The translations under genes and the position numbers were made by a program. 64,000 nucleotides of DNA from Pinus tabuliformis (taxonomy: Eukaryota > Streptophyta > Pinopsida > Pinales > Pinaceae), in contig CM062818.1 of assembly GCA_031772625.1 (NCBI GenBank), forward strand, positions 1,276,754,277 through 1,276,818,276, given 5' to 3'. This document shows positions 53,919 through 62,958 of the stretch, in pieces; the stretch's first letter is position 1; each line of letters starts with the position of its first letter. Under the pieces are notes generated by a model. The model saw nothing but the letters and a program-made list of their open reading frames with translations. It searched no databases and had not been told where the DNA came from.

Positions 53919-54160
53919 AAGCTATATATATATATATATTATAATAATAATATCCATTTTTAAGGTCACAGCCAAGCCAGACACCAAATTGGTGTATGAG
54001 ACCCCCTTGTTTGTGGGACAAGGGACCCACCTCCGCGCAGCGATTTGACTGCTAAGTCTACGAAGGCATACATACTCTACCCCCCTCTGGTTTTGAACCT
54101 GTGACCTCTTAGGAGGAAACACATGTTCTTAACCATTAGGCCCACTCAAGCTATATATAT
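53919..54160 (-). mobile_element. tRNA-derived SINE
   Basis: On the minus strand the element starts after AGCTT at about 54147 with GAGTGGGCCTAATGGTTAAG (A-box-like, 54128-54140). It has the B box GGTTCAAAACC (54089-54099) about 30 bases further on, then a GC-richer body, and ends in an ATTATTATTATAATATATA tail. AAGCTATATATA flanks both ends (53919-53930 and 54148-54159) as a target duplication. The pol III box spacing and simple-repeat tail are those of plant SINEs. The family is not identified. Confidence 0.7.
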
Positions 54161-54642
54161 TAAAAATTACACATTTTAGACTAAGTCATGCTACGTGAAC
54201 GCACTTCTTAAAATGTGCTAAAATTTTCAAGGACAAGCATTTCATTTAATGGAAAATTGACAAATTATACGACACTAATTTTTTTTTTGCAAAAAAGATT
54301 ATTAGGAAAACAAAATAATTCTCCACAAATTATATTTTTACTCTGAATCAAGACTCACAATGCTTATATGAATTTTGAGGGCTTCAATTTGATAAAAGAG
54401 TAAAATTTGAAATTGCATCCACAGTTGGCCCAAAAGTGTAACTCATCTTCATGAATTCACCTTACTATGATATATATTACCATGTAAAAAAATATATTAC
54501 CACTTATACTTTACAAATGATATATATATTTGACTAGTTATGTATTAGCTATGGAAATTTTTAAGTTTTAATAGCAAGATTAGTATATAAAAATGTTTTT
54601 AACTTGGGCTATAATCAACTTTATCAACACCTTAACTAAGTA
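54161..54642. other. no gene seen
   Basis: AT-rich. No features are recognised. Confidence 0.35.
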
Positions 54643-56351
54643 TGTCATAAGAGGCCATTGGAATCTTCTCGAAGAAGTTTCAACTGCTAGTTGTTGGTTG
54701 AGGTAACGAGCAACTGGAGCGATCTCCACTATAGCTCATCAGATCTCTCATCCGATGGTCCTCAATTCACAGTGAGTAGTTAGGGTAACCAACCCTCACT
54801 CTCTCCATTGCTTAGTCCGCTCATTTGCTTGGCACATTCACCTAGCCAAGCTCTGCAATTTCGCACTAAAATGACTCCATTCAATCATTCTGGTAATATC
54901 CATGTTATACACGTGAGCTGCGATGTTGGGGTTTATTATTTTACATAGCTTGTAGAGTCGGCTAGGGTTTTATCAACACTCTTGCTAACGCTCCTAGCCA
55001 TTGGTTCTTGCAGGAGCTCGTTTTGTTTGAATTTACCTTCTGATTATTACCAGTTTGATGACGACGATAATAGTTTGGACATGTGTTCCCCTTCCATCAC
55101 GAATGGAGCTTCAGGTAACCCTGTTTGCACCAGAATTAACCTTTCCAGGGAATGTCATTGTGCTTCACTCTAATACTTGTGTTATTAAGTCTCGGTTACT
55201 TTCAATTTTTCGCTAAGGTTATGGGGAAAGATTTTTCCTAAGCTATATGCTAGAGTTGTTGGGATTCATTCTTCTGCACACACGGTGAGCCACCAGATGT
55301 ACAATAATTTCCACCCCTTCATTTACCAATTTTTCCATAGATTATAACAGTAATCATTTGGTGGTTTTTTGCAGGTATTCTCCAGTGATGCTTTGAGGAC
55401 AACGACTCAGTGCCTAAAACCATATCCTCTCAGTTTATTCGGGTGATAAAACTATTATTTCATGAGGTCTCTATTTAATTGTTAAAATATCATCTGTAAT
55501 AATTGGAAGGGTTCCATTGATCCCCTGCTCGGAGGAAACAATGACCAATCAGTTATAAGCTTTCCTGTTAGTTTTTTAAACTTGGCCTGAAGCACTACTT
55601 GGCTTCTTATCAATTACGTGGATGACATTTTAATTTTGTTCTTATTTGGTTTATATTGCAAAAGTGGCATGAGGGGGACTAGACCCGGCAACTTGTTTAT
55701 TTGGAAGCCTAGGTCTCAACCCCCTCGACAACATATTTCCACCTAGTGAGGGTTTGCACTATAAAATTTTTGGTTTACAAAAAGTTTGTTATAGTTTTAG
55801 TTGAATTTAAAAGTCAATATCGTATTTGTGGAGGTTACCTTGATCATCAGTTATTCTCGTTTTCTAGAATCTTGTAGTAAAATAATTTATTATTGAGTAA
55901 TTTCTTCAACAACTAAATTAATTTCATTACCTAATGATGCTTTTACTCCCTCTCAGCCCTCAAAGGGTAAACTTTATAACCCACAGTTTTCACAATGGTA
56001 TTCCATTTCCTAACTTCCTATTGACTTAACATTTACAATTGTCAAGGGTGTTCAGTAACACATTTATCAGGTTTTGGTTTTATTCCTCCTACCATAATAT
56101 TCCTAGGTATTGTTATATCTAGTGACTTGTTTTGAGGGCTTCGTCTAGAACAGTTACAAGCTGCTGGTTTAATCTGGCTTGGCCTGAAACTAAACCAGTC
56201 CTACCCCTGTCATCCTCTAAGAAAAATTCAGATTTTACTCTTGTGTATATGTTGGCATTTACTTGGATGAGATTCTCTTTTCCTTACATTTAATTCTTTC
56301 ACTACCCTATGTTACAGTGAGGAACAAAAATTTTCTCAGGTACAATTTTTC
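54643..56351 (-). repeat. possible outer part of the second chromovirus LTR
   Basis: This region, together with 61743-62657 after the nested element, may be the 3' LTR of the gypsy element that begins at 62658: TGTCATAAG at 54643 would be its start and GTGTTACA its end. Total length without the insert would be about 2.6 kb, similar to the 2.9-kb LTR at 34.4 kb. The other LTR lies outside the window, so this cannot be confirmed. No gene is supported. Confidence 0.3.
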
Positions 56352-56356
56352 TGGTT
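56352..56356. repeat. target site duplication, left
   Basis: TGGTT, matched at 61738-61742. Confidence 0.85.
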
Positions 56357-56734
56357 TGTTAGCCTCTCTCATAAAACAATAATAAATCCAAAAATAAATA
56401 AATTAATTAAAAATTCCAAGTTAGGAATTTGTGCCTAACTCTTGGGTTGTTCCTCTAAGATAGGAGTTAGTTTAGGTAACTCCTATATTGGTGTGTCTGG
56501 TGAGAAATTATCTCAACCAAAGGAGAAATTATCTCAACCAAAGGTGTCCAAGATAGCACGCACTATCTTGAGAACACTGTCTCTCATCTATTTATTTGTA
56601 ACACTATATTCAATTATTTTTGTAATGTGTAATGAGAGAAAAGCATGAGGCTTTAGCCTTTTTCCGCCAATATTTTGTGTCTGATTTTTATATGTTTTTC
56701 TGTAATGTGTCTGAGTTAATCTCATTCTTTATCA
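56357..56734 (+). repeat. 5' LTR of the non-autonomous element
   Basis: 378 bp with internal short duplications: GAGAAATTATCTCAACCAAAG occurs twice in tandem. Near-identical to 61360-61737. Confidence 0.92.
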
Positions 56735-56736
56735 TG

Positions 56737-56748
56737 TGGTATCAGAGC
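56737..56748 (+). promoter_or_regulatory. primer binding site, tRNA-iMet type
   Basis: TGGTATCAGAGC, two bases after the 5' LTR. Confidence 0.9.
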
Positions 56749-57682
56749 TACGGTGAGATTAGTTAGAGCTGAGCATGAGCTTAAGGGTTTGATAGTGGAA
56801 TGTGAGATTTGAAGTTTGGATTCTAACATTGCTCGTGAAGTCCGACTCGGAGATTATAAAAATTAGAGGCAGGGCAGAGCTTGGCTGTATCCTGGAAGCG
56901 ATCCCCTTACGCCCTAGATCGAATCTGGTTCAGGGGAGACCATTGCACAGTAACTTTGATTGCAATAGTCTTAACAAATATCTCATATCACTGGGCACCT
57001 GATTTCCTGCATGGATTATATTTGTTTGGCTTGTTTCCATGCTTGGACCTGTTGCTTCAAAGCATAAGCCCAGCACTGGTATCAATATTTATGTGTTCTT
57101 GTCTTGGAGGTCTAAGTCGATTTGCCGGATCCAGATCATTTCTGGTGCAATCCTATTGCACACAACAGGCTAAATTTGCGGCGAATCAATATGGTCGATC
57201 ATGGTTTGCAGAGTCACAACGGGTTGAGCATGGCACTGTGGTGTCAATTTTGATCGATGAAGCTTTCTGCATTTCGTGGAATGTTCGCACCTCCTGTAGT
57301 TCGTTGAGTGGCACACATGACATAACGAAGCAGGGGTCACATTATCAACCAGGATACCTGAGTAGCATTAATGCAATAAGACCGAAAGGTCGAGCCGAAT
57401 TATATTCTGAGTGAAGGCTCTGTTGGACTAGCGATGGAGAATAATGATGCAAGTGATGGAGTGGTCCATTGAAGACCACGCTAAGTGACTTAAATATGCA
57501 AGCGTAAGTCCAAATTCAATAGCGAATTGAGGAAAGATTCCCTTGGATAATTCTTGTATGGTTCTTCATCAAATTATATATTTGCTATGTGTGCAAGATG
57601 AATTGCAGCCTAAAGTTGAGATCACTGTGATCTGATAATTCAGTTCAGAAAGTGTTGTTGGGAATCATTTTGACTCCGGCAG
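56749..57682 (+). other. leader region of the non-autonomous element
   Basis: GC content is higher than the surroundings. A 177-codon frame (56881-57414) has no recognisable domain and lies where a 5' leader and packaging signal would be expected. I do not treat it as a gene. Confidence 0.4.
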
Positions 57683-58240
57683 CTACCATCTGCTCATTAT
57701 CAATGAGAATTTGTGACCTCTCTCCTTCAACAGATCAAAAAGCACCTCAAGCGCACAATTCCTCACTTCTGTCCGAGGATCAGAGGATCCCACAATTATT
57801 GGAAACCAATAATGTTCTGTTACATCAGTGTCTGCATCTATGCCAATAACTTCCTCAGGATTCAAGGCCCCACCTGGAATTAGACCCTCTGCAAGCCGAT
57901 CTTCACAGATACGAAGCAGAGCAATGGCCTTCAAGCTAATTCGTGGGAGAAATGGATTCTGTTTCATCAATCAGCAGCAGCTGTAAATATCATAAACACA
58001 CTTCTCCAGCCAGATTTGATGCTCCCAACCATCGATTTGATCATCTGTACAATACAGTCAACAATCAGAGTACGAATAGTTGCACTTCTACTATTTCGCA
58101 TGAGGATAACAAATGGTTTCAAGATATCATTCTGAAAGGTAAATATTTCATACCAAGTTGTCTTAGAGAGTCAATTGCATACATAGAAATCTTCTCATCA
58201 TGGTGGCTTCCCGCAGAGATAAAGTGATATTGACGTAAAG
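57683..58240 (-). pseudogene. BIG5: captured fragment of an ARF-GEF gene (BIG5-like)
   Basis: The minus strand first reads [20 protein letters not shown], then [18 protein letters not shown], then [20 protein letters not shown] and [11 protein letters not shown]. After a deletion and frame change it resumes with [28 protein letters not shown] and [20 protein letters not shown]. These are consecutive C-terminal HDS-region segments of plant brefeldin-A-inhibited ARF guanine exchange factors. The [14 protein letters not shown] text is closest to the BIG5 type as I know it. Missing pieces and stops make it non-functional. It runs antisense to the retrotransposon, and no intron-like sequence is apparent, so it may have been captured from spliced RNA. 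Confidence 0.8.
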
Positions 58241-58381
58241 TTCTTGGAGGAATAAGAGTGGTATGTAATATTAAGGGCATATCTTGTTTTTGGAGTGATA
58301 AGTAAATTCTTTCTTCTTTCTTTTTTTTTTTGGCAGAAAAGTCATTAAGCTTGGTTTATCTCCAACCGGCGGTGTCTGGTT

Positions 58382-58830
58382 GCAAACCATGTGTGCTATG
58401 GGTAGCCGGACTGAAGTACCATGAAGCAGTTCGAATATTTTCTAAGAGTTCTTCAGCTTTCTCAACAGTTGCCATTTTCATGGCCATACTTACCTCTGCA
58501 TAATTATTGTATCCGAGCAATTTAGCTCTCTCTAATCGAAGTCTCAAAATCTGATCAATAACTGGAGTGTTATCGAACTTTCCAATAGAGGCACGAGTAA
58601 CATAAGCACGATAGAGCTCCTCACGAAGACTGCGATCACGTGCATGCTGTTGAACTGGTAGGTAGCTTGGAATCTCTAATGTAATAATCCACGGCCCATT
58701 CTCGGCAGTTGCACTTTCATAACCCTTAGATGCAGCTGTTTGAGCAGCGAGACCAAGAGCAGTCGGCGGTAATCACTCAATATCCTTCTTGTCAGTTATT
58801 AGCTTCTCAAAGCTTTTTGTTGCATTCATA
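58382..58830 (-). pseudogene. OOP: captured fragment of organellar oligopeptidase A (M3 peptidase)
   Basis: The minus strand reads KSFEKLITDKKDIE, then a TGA where Trp is expected, LPPTALGLAAQTAASKGYES, GPWIITLEIPSYLPVQQHAR, LREELYRAYVTRAS, FDNTPVIDQILRLRLERAKL, GYNNYAEVSMAMKM and [16 protein letters not shown]. This is continuous sequence of the plant M3-family oligopeptidase (organellar oligopeptidase/TOP-like), N-terminal to the HExxH site. Apart from the TGA it is open for nearly 450 bases. The zinc site is not included, so no enzyme could be made. Antisense in the LTR element, next to the BIG5 fragment. Confidence 0.82.
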
Positions 58831-59855
58831 AAGTTCACTTTTTAATTCACTTCTTTAAAAGGGAATTCATGAAATTCTTTTAAGGGATGTTTTCGTAATG
58901 GAGTGATAAGGTGTGACTTTAAATTTGTAAAAAATTTGGAGTGATAAGTCGTGGATAATTTTGGGAGATATAAGGAGTGAATAGGAAAGAGGATTATTGC
59001 ATAAGGCTGCTTTAATTTTTGAAATCTTTGAAGTGATAGATTTGTTAAAGGAGAGCTCATTGATATAGGAGGTTGAGTCAGGTTTTTGAACGCATTTTCT
59101 TCCAAATTTGTGAGTGTCAAATTCTCATTGTTTGAGAAAGCTTTCATGGCAATGTTGTAAAAGATGAAAGGTTGATGATCTCAATACTCAATAAAGAAAT
59201 ATTATTGGTGTTGATGTGTCCTAGATCCGCCCGAAATTGAATAAGGGGATCTTAGGTACACCATGTGTATTTGTGATGGCGCGTGTTTGTATGGCTTCAT
59301 GTTGTTGCTTATGATTTGTGTCTAGTTGTGACACATAAATGATCGCATTTACCACACATAAAGTTCAATGCAAGCAAGCACAACACTTGTAAAAGAATAG
59401 CGTCAAGGAAGGACAATTGAACTCGACACTTGCATCTGTGCAAATACAACTCATAATCATAGATTGTCAACATCAACATTCTACATCAACAAGCAACTTC
59501 ACTTAATCAAGTTAAAGCATTTCAAAGCAAAGTCTACATCAACATTCTTGCAAACAAATTTAAGAACTTGTGAATCAAATTCCAATTACATTGCATTGTA
59601 CGGGTGCATTCTCGGTTGAAACCGACACCCACGTTTTGATTTGATCAGAAGTCAAGCACTTAGTCAAATTAAGACAAGTGAATTCCTTGTTTTATGTGAG
59701 TCATTAAAACCATTGTAAGCTTTTTTGGGTGCATTTTCGACAGTGTTCGACACCCTTCCTTTAAAGCACAATCAAGTGAGTCCATGAGTTTTAACTCCTT
59801 GAAACAACCATCACAGCAACCACAACAAGTTCAACTCTAACACCAATCAAGCAAG
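58831..59855. other. internal non-coding region of the non-autonomous element
   Basis: Low-complexity plus-strand text with repeated AGTGATAAG words (near 58290, 58900 and 58946) and two GTGCATT(C/T)TCG...CGACACCC units near 59605 and 59728. The gag-like frame follows. Confidence 0.4.
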
Positions 59856-60725
59856 TTGAGATCAACAAATCAAGCGAGCGTGCCAGTCAAATCCCATAGC
59901 AAGCGAGCCTGTCATTCAAGTAAAGTGAAACAGTTCAAAGCACGACATCTACGACAAGAGAGCCTGACTTCAAGTGAGCAAGTTCAGATGGCGCAGCATA
60001 TTCAGTTGTTAAACATTCTTCACAGTTTGATCATCTCCAGTGATGAAGACATGGTGCACGTCAGCAAAGAAACTCTTGCTGATATTTCACGGCATCTACA
60101 GCAAACGCATGAAACCATTGAGTTTCTTCAACTTGAGTCCCAACTTCAAAGGAATGAATTGCAAGAAAAGAGTGATACTTTCAAGTCTTTGAACCATTCA
60201 TATGATAAGTCATTCATCCCAACAACTTCAAGTGTCAAAGTTGTTCATGATCAAATTCAAATTTCTTCCAAACCCATCATCAAGCCCTGGGAAGAAATTC
60301 AAAATAACAAGAATAGACGTGGCTTAGGATATGTTCCTGATGACATCAATTTACAAATCCCAGATTATTCCAAGCCAATTAAGTTTGTGAGTGCAGGATT
60401 TCTTGAACCACTCACCTCATCACGTACTGAGAAAGTTGCCGACAAACAGAATTGCACGCAACCTAAAGTTGAAGTCCAATCAAAGTGTTCTCATTGTCAA
60501 AGAACTGGTCATATGGAAGATCAGTGTTTTGATCTCCATCCTTGTCACCATTGTGGCAAGCAGAATCATTCCTTAGCAAAATGTCGCAACCACCAAAAAT
60601 CAGCCAGATTGAAGATACATTATGAATGGATTGATCCTTGGGAATGGTCATCCACAGTCAAACGATTGTCTCAGTTCTACAACCGACTACAATCTTACAT
60701 AGTGCAGCCAGCAGTGAACAGATAA
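59856..60725 (+). CDS. gag-like protein with two CCHC zinc knuckles
   Basis: This 289-codon frame has a basic N-terminus, a coiled-coil-prone segment (about 40-110, EFLQLESQLQRNELQEK), a KPWEEIQ...RRGLGYVPDD motif (143-163) and two consecutive zinc knuckles: C211-X2-C-X4-H-X4-C224 and C230-X2-C-X4-H-X4-C243. Zinc knuckles bind RNA and package genomic RNA in retrotransposon gag. No capsid signature like that of the chromovirus gag is obvious, so its lineage is unclear. It is the only intact coding unit of the element and probably serves packaging while another element supplies enzymes. Confidence 0.7.
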   Translation: MRSTNQASVPVKSHSKRACHSSKVKQFKARHLRQESLTSSEQVQMAQHIQLLNILHSLIISSDEDMVHVSKETLADISRHLQQTHETIEFLQLESQLQRNELQEKSDTFKSLNHSYDKSFIPTTSSVKVVHDQIQISSKPIIKPWEEIQNNKNRRGLGYVPDDINLQIPDYSKPIKFVSAGFLEPLTSSRTEKVADKQNCTQPKVEVQSKCSHCQRTGHMEDQCFDLHPCHHCGKQNHSLAKCRNHQKSARLKIHYEWIDPWEWSSTVKRLSQFYNRLQSYIVQPAVNR

Positions 60726-61347
60726 TGGTACTCTCATGCAGTTGAATGAGGGTGTACAACAGTGAAACTCTCCTACACCTGAAGGGGGGGAGTTCAAATA
60801 TATTTTGGAGAAGATTGTCTCTCCTTTCAGCTGACAAAGGGGGGAAAATGTCAATGAAATTGACAAGTGGTTGTCAGACTGAAAGTCTTGTCAACATCAG
60901 CAAAGTAGCCAGTGGGCATCTTCATCAGTAGCCAATGGGCATCTTCATCAGCCAGTGGGCATCAGCAAATTCGCCAGTGGGCGATCGATAGCCAAAGCAG
61001 CAGTGAGCAGCTTTCATCATAGCAAAAGCAACATTGAGTTCTTTTTCGACATCTTCCGCCAATGGGCGATCATCATCAGCAAATTCGCCAGTGGGCGTTC
61101 ATCAAATTGTGTCAGTGGACACCGGATGCTCTTTTTCAAGAAAAGGACAGTTGGATCCTTTTTCGGCTTGGCACATGATGGAGTTGTCAAGCGTCCCTCT
61201 GAGATGAATGAGTCATGCAGCTGGCTCAGTCTCTTCATTTTGCGGTTTGTTCAGCATCCAGATTTGGCGGTTTTTTCAGGCAATGTTTTTGAGGATCAAC
61301 ATGAGAACTTGGAAGATGGTTCCTCGTTCTTATTTTGGATTTATCAT
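60726..61347 (+). repeat. GCCAGTGGGC minisatellite and extra polypurine tracts
   Basis: GCCA(G/A)TGGGC occurs about seven times between 60909 and 61098, with CATCTTCATCAG or CATCAGCAAATTC spacers. Two G-rich purine runs (GAAGGGGGGGGAG at about 60781-60793 and AAAGGGGGGAAAA at about 60836-60848) resemble the true polypurine tract beside the 3' LTR. Confidence 0.65.
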
Positions 61348-61359
61348 TGAAGGGGGGAA
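61348..61359 (+). promoter_or_regulatory. polypurine tract
   Basis: GAAGGGGGGAA directly before the 3' LTR. Confidence 0.85.
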
Positions 61360-61737
61360 TGTTAGCCTCTCTCATAAAACAATAATAAATCCAAAAATAA
61401 ATTAATTAATTAAAAATTCCAAGTTAGGAATTTGTGCCTAACTCTTGGGTTGTTCCTCTAAGATAGGAGTTAGTTTAGGTAACTCCTATATTGGTGTGTC
61501 TGGTGAGAAATTATCTCAACCAAAGGAGAAATTATCTCAACCAAAGGTGTCCAAGATAGCACGCACTATCTTGAGAACACTGTCTCTCATCTATTTATTT
61601 GTAACACTATATTCAATTATTTTTGTAATGTGTAATGAGAGAGAAGCATGAGGCTTCAGCCTTTTTCCGCCAATATTTTGTGTCTGATTTTTATATGTTT
61701 TTCTGTAATGTGTCTGAGTTAATCTCATTCTTTATCA
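61360..61737 (+). repeat. 3' LTR of the non-autonomous element
   Basis: 378 bp, differing from the 5' LTR at about three positions (an A/T in the AAATAAAT run, AGAGAAAAG/AGAGAGAAG, CTTTAGCC/CTTCAGCC). Confidence 0.92.
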
Positions 61738-61742
61738 TGGTT
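61738..61742. repeat. target site duplication, right
   Basis: TGGTT, identical to 56352-56356. Confidence 0.85.
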
Positions 61743-62657
61743 CACATCAACTTAACCGTACTGACCCTGCAACTTGCAGAAGCCTTATGTCACTTCATTC
61801 AAAATAGGGTTACAGTTTGTTCCTAACACATTCTACCCTCATATAGCACTATTAACTTGTAACCATGACCCATTTGAATGCACAAGAACATAAAGTGTTC
61901 TTTAATAGATGAGCACAGAGTCTAGTTACAACAAGGAAATAATCCACAATGAGTATTTAACTCAACCATTTAATTTCAGCAGACAAACCTAAAGATACTT
62001 CTGCAAAATTTATTACAATATAGTCAAAGCAACCAAAACTTTTCTTTCCAACAGAAAATTAATCCAAAGCATATAAATATATATGTTCATGCATAGATAC
62101 TTATCTGTTTAACGACTCTCTCATAAATTCAAGAGGGCTGAGACCATTCCACCCAACCTTGAGAAGGGAAATTATGTCCACTTCTCCCCGTGAGCTTCCA
62201 CTCTAGATAAATAGAAAACAATATTCTTCCTTAAAGTCAGGTAGTAGGCATGAATATTATATTACAATATAATACTTATTGATCTCTCTCTGTAACAGAG
62301 TTATCCACTGGCTCTAGTCCAACTAGGACATCTCTCCTTGATAGTGCCCTATCAGTTGTACAGACTTTTCTTTCCTTCCATTCAGAACAACAAAAGAAGA
62401 AAACTCTTCTTTCCAATGAGATTATCCTTTATCTCTAGGAAAGAGAGGTGTAACTATTTCTAAATACCTGGAGGTTGGAATTCATTTACTGGTCTACCAT
62501 CTTGAAATATGAGATTTCATAATAATAAAATAACATTACTATGTATTAAATGTTAACAAAAGTTTCACTAGGCTTCCACAAGCCTTATTTACGATAGTCT
62601 CAAATAATGCAAGTAATGTAAATGTCAGTAACTCAAATATCAGCCTGGGGTGTTACA
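61743..62657 (-). repeat. inner part of the second chromovirus LTR
   Basis: The segment ends GGGGTGTTACA at 62657, the mirror of the common chromovirus LTR start TGTAACACCCC. A polypurine tract follows directly, so the right border of a 3' LTR is well supported. The left border is uncertain because of the nested element. Confidence 0.6.
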
Positions 62658-62671
62658 TCTTCCCCCCATTT
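62658..62671 (-). promoter_or_regulatory. polypurine tract of second chromovirus
   Basis: AAATGGGGGGAAGA on the minus strand, abutting the LTR end. Confidence 0.75.
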
Positions 62672-62882
62672 GGCGAAACACCATCCTCAGTGTTTATTAT
62701 AGCCCATGGAACAAGTCAGGATAAGCCTGTCGCATTAGACTTTCATCTTCTCAGGTGGCTTCCTTTGGGATAAAGTGCCTCCATTGCACTTTAACCAAGA
62801 TGATAGCTCACCTCCTCAAGATTTTTTCTCTACGGTCGAGAATATACAGAGGTTATACCAGAAACTCCCCATCCGGTTCGAC
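62672..62882 (-). pseudogene. chromodomain exon of second chromovirus
   Basis: From 62882 the minus strand reads VEPDGEFLV, a stop, PLYILDRRE and then degenerate chromodomain text (KVQWRHF). It aligns with VEPEGEVLVEPLSILDWRE of the first chromovirus. Stops and frame changes show decay. Confidence 0.65.
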
Positions 62883-62958
62883 CTGCCAGAGCATTATTAT
62901 CATCAATAGTTAATCTATTCCTTAATTGATTATACACATTTTAGAATCTAGCTTATAC
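62883..62958 (-). other. 76-bp intron-like segment, same position as in the first chromovirus
   Basis: The minus strand reads ...CAG GGT GTA CAA, then GTATAAGCTAG... and 76 bases on ...CTCTGGCAG, then GTCGAACCGGA. The borders fall at the same codon as 37618/37544, and the lengths are 76 versus 75 bp although the inner sequences share little. Confidence 0.7.

Larger units (their letters stand above)
56357..61737 (+). mobile_element. non-autonomous LTR retrotransposon carrying host gene fragments, 5.4 kb
   Basis: Two 378-bp LTRs starting TGTTAG and ending TATCA differ at about three positions, so insertion is recent. A TGGTT duplication flanks the element. It has a tRNA-Met primer site at the left and a polypurine tract at the right. 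The internal 4.6 kb encodes a gag-like protein but no protease, reverse transcriptase, RNase H or integrase, so it must use enzymes from another element. Antisense fragments of two plant genes, BIG5 and an organellar oligopeptidase A, lie between the primer site and gag. Confidence 0.9.

Noticed and set aside
53922..54122. 66-codon minus-strand frame
   Set aside because: It is the body of the SINE, not a protein gene.
55660..55750. A second SINE or MITE suggested by GGGGGACTAGACCCGG and GTCTCAACCCCCTCGAC
   Set aside because: No convincing A/B box spacing, tail or target duplication could be found.
56881..57414. 177-codon frame in the leader of the non-autonomous element
   Set aside because: No recognisable domain. 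It overlaps the region next to the primer site and has composition unlike the gag frame.
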